Of a stretch of 64,000 nt of DNA, positions 56,871 to 64,000 are shown one piece after another. Within the stretch, counting starts at the first letter, position 1. Each line of letters starts with the position of its first letter. The translations under genes and the position numbers were made by a program. Source of the DNA: Pontederia crassipes (Eukaryota; Streptophyta; Magnoliopsida; Commelinales; Pontederiaceae); assembly GCA_030549335.1 (NCBI GenBank), contig CM060188.1, positions 9,424,001 to 9,488,000 of the forward strand. The letters run 5' to 3'. The notes below the pieces were generated by a model. The model ran no database searches. It was not told the DNA's origin and saw only the letters and a program-made list of their open reading frames with translations.

Positions 56871-57468
56871 CAGTGTTGTAAGATCCGACCCGGCCCGGTC
56901 GGTCGGATCGGTCAGACCGGTGTCCGGACACTAGAACGGCCCGCGGGTCAGTCAAAACCCGGCCAAACGATTGACCCGCTTTGACCCGATCAAAACCCGG
57001 GTTCAACCGTTCGACCCGACGGGTTTGATCGACCCGGACGGGTCAAAGTTGTAAAATATATATAAAAAATAAAACATATAAAAAATTTTAAAATTTTTAA
57101 AAAATATTATTTATATATATCTTTATTTGAAATTTATGTTTAACATTCTTCTTTATTATATATATAAATATTTCATCAATATTTTTATTTTTTATAATTA
57201 CCTCACGAGATTTTTTTAAAAAATATTTGATTAATAATTCAATTAATGCTCACTTTATCATATTATTTGATCTAAATATTTTATTATATTATGTTTTGTA
57301 TTCTTTGTTAAATAAAATATTATATATTAATAATATTACAATGATCACTTTAATTTATTTTTTATTTTATTAATTTATATTATTCGATCCAATCATTCGA
57401 TTCAATCCGGTCCGATCTGACCCGTTATACAATCCGGATCGATGTCCGAATCGAGTCTTACATCGTTG
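56871..57468. mobile_element. hAT-like MITE with perfect 8-bp target duplication
   Basis: CTCAGAAC flanks the element on both sides (56863-56870 and 57469-57476), the 8-bp duplication of hAT transposons. The ends are CAGTGTTGTAAGATCC and, on the other strand, CAACGATGTAAGACTCG, imperfect inverted repeats starting with CA as hAT ends do. The outer parts are rich in GACCCGG / CCGGTCGG words and the 300-bp middle is AT-rich. The 598-bp element encodes no transposase. Confidence 0.8.
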
Positions 57469-57476
57469 CTCAGAAC

Positions 57477-57928
57477 TTAATAGTTCCCATGACAGCAAAA
57501 CCCACGAGGTGGGGCCGGGAGCAGAGCAGGAAAGCAGAAAAGCTTACAGCCTCACAGGGCCCCTTCCACCGAGGAAAAGGATGCAACAAAGAGCGCATGC
57601 AGCACAGCTGTAATGGACAGAAAGAAGTGGAAGTCTGATATAATGTCGCCATAGATCAAAAGATTTATAATACAATTTTGCAGGATTCAGGTAATTCGAG
57701 TACAACTGGGAATTTTCAACTACAACGAACCAGAGAAAAGCAGGCCAACTCCTAAACAACAGTACATCCTTTTCCTCTTTCATGTCTAAAATGGTTTCTC
57801 TGACCCCCAACATTGCACAATTTTCTCAAACGTGTGAACCACTGTGGATTCCTTTCGCATAAAGGACACAAGAAAGATCACCTAGATCGACACAAGCAAG
57901 GGAAGGGAAGGTCAAAAATTGTAATTCC
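57477..57928. other. 3' flank of EBP1
   Basis: Probable 3' UTR and spacer of the EBP1 gene. The ORFs on both strands here show no family match. Confidence 0.4.
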
Positions 57929-60900
57929 TCATCCTTGGCTAGGTGCTTCATCCATTGGTTCAGCATCAGGTGAGTCCTCCTTAGTGTCGGATTTCTTACC
58001 TGCACGAGAAGTTGAGGTTTGAATTTATCACAAGGCAATGCCAAAAAGAACACATCTAATGGACGATCTGGGCAGATTTTTTACACTAGATGATATCTTT
58101 ATTTCCGAGGAAAGCAATTTGAATTCTCCAAACCAAAGTACACAAACCACATTCAGCACCCAAAAACTTAACAGAGAAACTGACTGGCTCCTAAGGTAAA
58201 GCGCAGACAAAATTGGACAAGATCCATGATTACTGTTAGGCAGAGACTGAGGCGTCCACTTGTTTGAGTAAGCAATGAGGAATTTTAACAATAACTAAAA
58301 CAAGGAAAGAGATTGGAAACAACTATTATACACCTTTTTTCTTCTTTCCTCCACCTTTCTTCTTTGCTTTTGTCCCCAAAGCAAGCCATGCTTTGATATC
58401 AGGATTGTCATCCACGGACTTAGTTGGCTGTAGCTGTTGGATAGGGTAGCCAGTAACCTTATCGGAACCATTTGGCATCAGAAGCACAGTGAACTTAATG
58501 TGAGCAACAAGGTCACCTGGAAAAATATACAAGAATCAATTTGTCCATAATACATACATTATAAAGAGTGAATGAAATTTTGACAACTTGTAGTACAAAC
58601 ATTATCTTGACTACAAGCAGGAAGAATTTGATATAATTTCATTTAACAACCAAATGAAAATTGTTTTACTCCTATGAATAAAATTTTTACCAGGTTTCTC
58701 ATGCAAAACAGGGTATGGCTGCAAAAGGTCATGATTTACACATTCCACTAAGCCCAGCCTAGCTCTCTTCTCCTCCAAAGCCCTAAAAAAGAATAAGAGA
58801 TAAGAAGCTAAAGTAATCATCGTGTAGACAATTAGATTGAACACCTATACGTTGCTTTTGGCTTCAATACGTATTTTAGATAAAAGGATGAGTACCAAAA
58901 ACTCGTAGTCATCCATTAATAAGTTAATAGTTTATATATTGGTGAAACTAACCTGGCAGTGAATGGCATAATAGGAAACTTCTGGCTAATTTCACTAAAG
59001 ATAAATCTTGAAGATTTCATTTTTAAGTGATAATTCTTGTCCACAGCTCTTTTGTAAATAGTAGTCTGCTTCTCATCTAACAGCTTAGGCTGCAAAATAT
59101 ATAATATCATGTCAAGATATGATAGACACCTGTCTCACAAGGAATTAAAACAGATTTGGAATTTCTCATTACCTTCCCTTCACCAGTACTAGTGACGATA
59201 TCGATTGCATAGACTTCATTTTCTTCAAATTCAGCATCATCAACACGTGTTTCAGGGTTTGATACACTAAGTACAACTTTGTTCCCATCAATGACAAACT
59301 GCTTCAGCTGATGACTGAGAACACCTTCAACAATTTTGCAGTCATATGCAGCAGCAACCTTCTGAAGCGCTTCTGTTACATCTTTGTTCTGTCAGGAAAG
59401 GTTAAGGAAAAACTGATGATGTTGCTGTTGAAATGACATCTAATTTTTAATGTGAAAACCATCAAACCATGATGCTTAATAGTAGTATATTTAGTATAAA
59501 AATAAATCAGTACAGATACATCGGTTAGGTTAAACAGAATGACCAAGACTGTAATGTCACAGAACCAAAGTTACGCATGATTCTACTGTAACTTGTTTTC
59601 TTTTACCTTTCAAAAGAAATTTTTGTTTTCTGAATTTAATGCAACTAGTGTTAACACTTGTGTACTTTGCACATAAGAGGGAATATACTTTATAACATGT
59701 CTTGCCCATACCTTGAACTATTATTGAAGCCAACAAAAGGTGATGTCTTTTTTAAAGCACATTCCTAGTTGTATCTAGCCATTGATGGGTTCTTTTGATA
59801 CTTTTGAACTTTTGCGGCAAAAGGATGACTAGGGAGGGCTAGTCATCCAAATTGATACTTTCAAACTTATTTCATTCTTCAGCCAGTTGACAACCCATTC
59901 AAGTAGTCTGAGAATCTCTTTAAACACATGAATCGATATGATTACTTGTTCACAGTCATTGTCAACAATATTTCTTCAGCTAGGATGAGAATTATATAAG
60001 TAACTTGGAGCTGGTGTTCTTAATGGAATTTAAGATTACCATTAAATGCTCCAAGCCAACAAAGCTTCATTACAGGACAACCATAGTCTTTACAGTTCAG
60101 GCCTACAGCAAAAATTTAAAAAATATCCTAACATCACCAATCAACATCCTTCCATCAGGGAGCATGATGTGCACTGGAGTTTTTTTTTAACAAAACACTT
60201 GAAATTAACAAATTTGAACATTCGAAAACATCATGCACTCAACAAGCTTCAAGATGCAATATCACACTCCTCAAAAACAAATATGATCAACAAAATGCCA
60301 CAACTTATAAACTCTCAAAATCAAAATGAACTGTGAAAGAAAAAAATAAAACAGATGCATGTTACGCTAAAGTATCGTATATCCCAATGTTTTCAAACTG
60401 GGTTGGTCAAAGACCAAGTTCACTTTCCAAAAGTTCAGGCAAGCTTAAAAAACATTAACAGAGAGCGGTATGGTTAAAGAACACATCGTATCATACATAC
60501 AAAGTAAACAAAAAAACTAGATGACATATAAAACATAAGAAAACATAATCCAACAAGACGACAACAAGGAAAGTATATTTCCAAGAGTAAAAGAGAAACA
60601 AGATGATAATCCATCAGTGTAACTATGACATAAAAGCTTCATCGGAATGACCCATAGCCATCAATAGTAATCATCATTTGGATAACCATGCATTGGTAGA
60701 ACTTGCATAGACGCAATAAAAACAAAGAGAAACGACATGAAAACTGAAAGAAATGTGTCAAGGAAGAACACTGCAACCATTTTTTTTTTTTGAGAGGGAT
60801 AAACACTGCAACCATGATATGCTAAGGGGAATATAATACAAGCAAAATTATGTTAGCTCAAGTAATAACAATGTCAAGTTACAAAATTAATCAAGGGCAT

Positions 60901-62700
60901 GAAAAGAACAAATGGCTGAAAGTTACAACAAAAATGCTTCGGTCCAAAGGTCTAATCCCATGTCTGAACCAAAAACCGGAAACAAAAAGACACCAAATGG
61001 TCTCCAAAAGGTCACCTGGCGAAACATAAAAGATAAGGATGCAAACTTTCTGATTAGTTTTCCTACCCGTTCAGGAAAATCAAATATCAAATAGTTAATT
61101 GGTTAACAAATATGAAATAGAACATAGAAAATTTTGCTTACCATGAAATGAAGATAATATAGACAAAAGAATATCAGAGATATTGTTTCCAAACTTTTTG
61201 TGTGGATAATGTTGTATCTAAATTAAAACCTCAATCACGCATGTAGATTGACAACCCTACCTCACACCACATGAACCATTTGATCTACAATAAATATAGG
61301 ATCTACCCGTAGCTATAATCATAAACTTCTCCTTAAGAAAAGAAAAAACAATGGCATGCATACATTCACCCACAAAAATATAACAAAAAAGGCATCCAAA
61401 TTCCTTCTTTTAAGTAGATGAAGATATGAAAATTCAATTTCCTTAGCATGAAACTTACCTTCTTTCCAGGCCTCACAAGCCTCAAAGCCACCTCCGCAGC
61501 TGTATTTGCAGCAGCAATGACATCAGCAGCCCTACCAGTGACAGGCCCTTCCTGAATCACATGCGTGTGTGCCACAACTGCTATAAAACCATCAATATGG
61601 CACCCCATATCTCTGCAATGCAATCACATCAAATACGACCATCCAACTTGATAAACATTATCAGGAACAAGAATAATTCAAGTAACATGCATCATTACAA
61701 TCAATTCTTTATAGTTTGTATCATACATCTTTACAATGTCATTTTCTGCCAACACAGACTCGTCCCCAGCAAGCGGTGAATAATGACAAACAGTGTTGTT
61801 GACTGATACACATGTTGGAAAAGCAATGCCCCTCTCAATCTTTTTCTTCACGTTTTTGTAGACATTGCTAGTTTTCCTGAATCACCGATACCAGTTAAGA
61901 ACCATCAACAAGAAACATAAAGATAACATAAGTAGCCAAAGGAACAAGTGAAAGGAACGTTACTCTCTGATGAAGGTATCACCCTTCTCACAGATGTCTA
62001 CAATCTTTGCATTCGGCTTGCATTCTGACAAAACAAGCTGAAGTGCCTCTGTTGCAAAAAAGTGTTTTTTACAGTCAATAAATAAACATTGGAAAGAACT
62101 AACAGTTTATCATAAACCTTTAAGCATTTACTAAATCAATAATGTATTTCAACAGAAAAAAAATGTATTGCTATATTAATATATCGTAGATCAGTGAACA
62201 CAAAATCCCAAAAGAATTAGTAAAGAAAACATTTATGAAAAGGAAACAAATTTTGCCGCCAAGCAATGCAAAAAGTTGATGCAATTACAGACACAGCTGA
62301 ATTGTACTAGTTTCATAAAGAAATTATACGATCAAAATTAAATTATCTCCTATCCAAATTTCATGAATTAGTGAGTCAATACATCATCAGTGGCAATCAA
62401 GCGAAAGAGCGAAAAGATAAAAGCTCAGCAACAAATGAAGTAATAATGCATATCTTACATGAAATGCTCAACATTACGTGACCAACTGACATCACAAAAT
62501 CAACAGATGATCCGAAAATTAAGGATACGAGTAAAAGGAATTGAAATCTTCTCTTCAATCAAAACATAAATATAAACAGGACAAACAAAAGGATAAAGTA
62601 TATTACTATTAACGATATCGGCAGCAGTTTTGTACTTTGTGACGACATCGGTGGAACTGAGATCCAACTCCTCCTCCGCTCTTGCCTCATCGTCCGACAT
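57929..62700 (-). CDS. EBP1: ERBB3-binding protein 1 / proliferation-associated 2G4-like (393 aa, nine exons)
   Basis: In plants EBP1 binds RNA and pre-ribosomes and promotes cell growth and division in a dose-dependent way. Exons: 62700-62607, 62048-61964, 61876-61727, 61612-61459, 59388-59173, 59089-58953, 58782-58691, 58516-58334 and 57999-57929; 1182 nt, 393 codons, all GT-AG. The chain has the inactive methionine-aminopeptidase ('pita-bread') fold: [47 protein letters not shown], the EVYAIDIV segment and the [10 protein letters not shown] loop; catalytic metal-ligand spacing is not that of active MAPs, as is known for the family. The C-terminus is Lys-rich ([13 protein letters not shown]), the nucleolar/RNA-binding tail. 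The exon 4-5 intron of 2.1 kb is AT-rich with no clear insertion. Confidence 0.95.
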
Positions 62701-62966
62701 GACCTCAAAAGTCAGGAAGCCTGCATCCAAACCCAATAAAAATCCCTGTGAATCGAACCAGAGGACCTCGATGGATCACCAAAAAGATCAAATAAATTTG
62801 TTTTAAAAAAAAAGGATACCGGAAGTGAGAGAGCGGCAGAGGAGAAGAGTAGATGAGAAGTGATTATGAACGCAGCAATGGCGGCGGCCGGAGAAAGATA
62901 GGGTTTTGGTTTGGCTCACTCGGGGGAGGGGAGTCGAGAAAGGCAACCGGGCGTTAGGGTTCTTCG

Positions 62967-62973
62967 TTATATA
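62967..62973 (-). promoter_or_regulatory. TATA box of EBP1
   Basis: The minus strand reads GTCTATATAACGAAG, about 270 bp upstream of the EBP1 ATG, leaving room for a leader of about 230 nt, possibly spliced. ACGTG cores (CGCACGTGGG, about 62988) lie just upstream. Confidence 0.45.
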
Positions 62974-63079
62974 GACGACGACGTGCCGCGCACGTGGGAA
63001 CGGGAATGGAACGTTACCTTGTGCCGCGGTACGTTTCGCACCGAATTTGGTAGCGGATAATATGTTTGTATCCTTGCCC

Positions 63080-64000
63080 AAAAAGAAATATTTGTATCAT
63101 CTGCTACGAAGTTTGTAACGCGAATTCCCTTCCTTTTTCCCTTCTTTGAAGGGTAAAAAAGAAGTGGAAAGACACCAAAAAAAAATGGAAAGAACCGAGC
63201 ACTTAGAATGTGATAAGCGATTTTTATTCGCTTAAATAAAATTTAGAATTTTTTATAAATATAAAATATTTTTGTTTGAAGTTTTTGTCATTGATAAATA
63301 TGTAATATTATTTTTAACTTGTGAATAATACATATTATAGTGTCGCGCGAGTTGAATTATCGACAACCATTTATTAGACACTGAAAAATATTTTTGTTCT
63401 TATCTTTTTGGAGTCATTCACTATGACTATGATGAAAAAAAATGTTAGATGTGAGCACTTTCGAGCCGTCTTTATATCACTAGATAACTCAATACTTAGT
63501 TATTTCTTGTAATATTCTTTTTTAGTTCTCACTTGAAAATATTATGCGAACACATAATTTCAAATTTAATATATGCAATAAATGATTATAATTTACTTAT
63601 GAACTATCTCTACTCTTTTTTTCTTAATTTCAAGCGAGTCTTATTATTATTTCATATATACTAGTAATTTGTCATATTTGTCAACGTGATCATTATGCAT
63701 ATGTGACCATTAATATCTTGTCAAAAATACTCGGTTGTATATGCATATGTGACCATTAACGTTTAACCGAGTGTTTGGTTGTAAAATAAGTAGTAAAACA
63801 TTAGGATATCCTCAAAATATAATCAAACATCGCGTACATTAATTATAAAATAATTAAATTTTAATTTTACAAAAATTATCTTAAAAAATGTGGAACCGCT
63901 ATTTTTAATCCACAAACAAGAATACATGTATTTTTTTCAAAACAAAAAGAATATACATTCTCTTTTTTAACATTTTCAATTGTATTTTATTTTTATTATT
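63080..64000. other. AT-rich end of the window, no gene seen
   Basis: The sequence is low in GC, with a near-repeat of TATGCATATGTGACCATTAA around 63690-63760. No ORF, RNA or transposon end could be supported. Confidence 0.4.

Overview
The window is nuclear DNA of a flowering plant, most likely a monocot. It holds spliced genes with plant-specific products, very GC-rich first exons next to AT-rich introns and spacers, and a dense load of plant transposons (CACTA, hAT-like and Tourist-like elements, Au-type SINEs, LTR relics). The lineage is an inference; a non-grass monocot such as a banana, ginger or palm relative would fit, but nothing here proves it. No bacterial operon, plasmid or CRISPR signal is present.

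Layout. 1-910: 3' end of a Ty3/gypsy-like element with one complete LTR. About 930-1435: GC-cored repeat. 1995-2504: secreted Ole e 1/PAC-domain protein (+). 3209-7060: importin beta-1 (-). 8786-12276: ETO1-like BTB/TPR protein (-), with one GC-AG intron. 13266-14202: long-inverted-repeat element with a C/G-run core. 14.2-18 kb: AT-rich spacer with small repeats. 18991-20599: SGF11, the SAGA deubiquitination-module subunit (+). 21.3-25.7 kb: transposon cluster with a complete non-autonomous CACTA element, two CACTA left ends and a hAT-type BED zinc-finger exon. 26342-28109: FCF2 pre-rRNA processing factor (+). 28.2-36.3 kb: duplicated segments with an intact tRNA-His (36231-36302) and a broken twin (29392-29463), a triplicated repeat with a solo LTR inside it, and a previously hidden fragment of the DPE2 4-alpha-glucanotransferase gene (34200-35232, -). 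39173-49994 (5' UTR to about 51.94 kb): a 15-coding-exon gene for a roughly 1276-residue plant-specific nuclear-type protein (-), whose introns hold four Au SINEs. 52871-55144: RanBP1 (-), with an LTR-like insertion in its last intron. 56871-57468: hAT-like MITE with a perfect 8-bp target duplication. 57929-62700: EBP1/PA2G4-like protein, nine exons (-). 63.0-64 kb: AT-rich, no gene seen.

How the genes fit together. They are separate eukaryotic transcription units, not an operon. Importin beta-1 and RanBP1 both act in the Ran GTPase nuclear transport cycle. FCF2 and EBP1 both bear on ribosome production and growth. SGF11 acts in chromatin and ETO1 in ethylene synthesis control. I reconstructed splice junctions by hand; for all the multi-exon models the exon phases add up to an open frame of the length expected for the family. 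No convincing new multi-gene system was found. The strongest new observations are the DPE2 relic, the tRNA-His duplication, the GC-AG intron and the cleanly bounded mobile elements.
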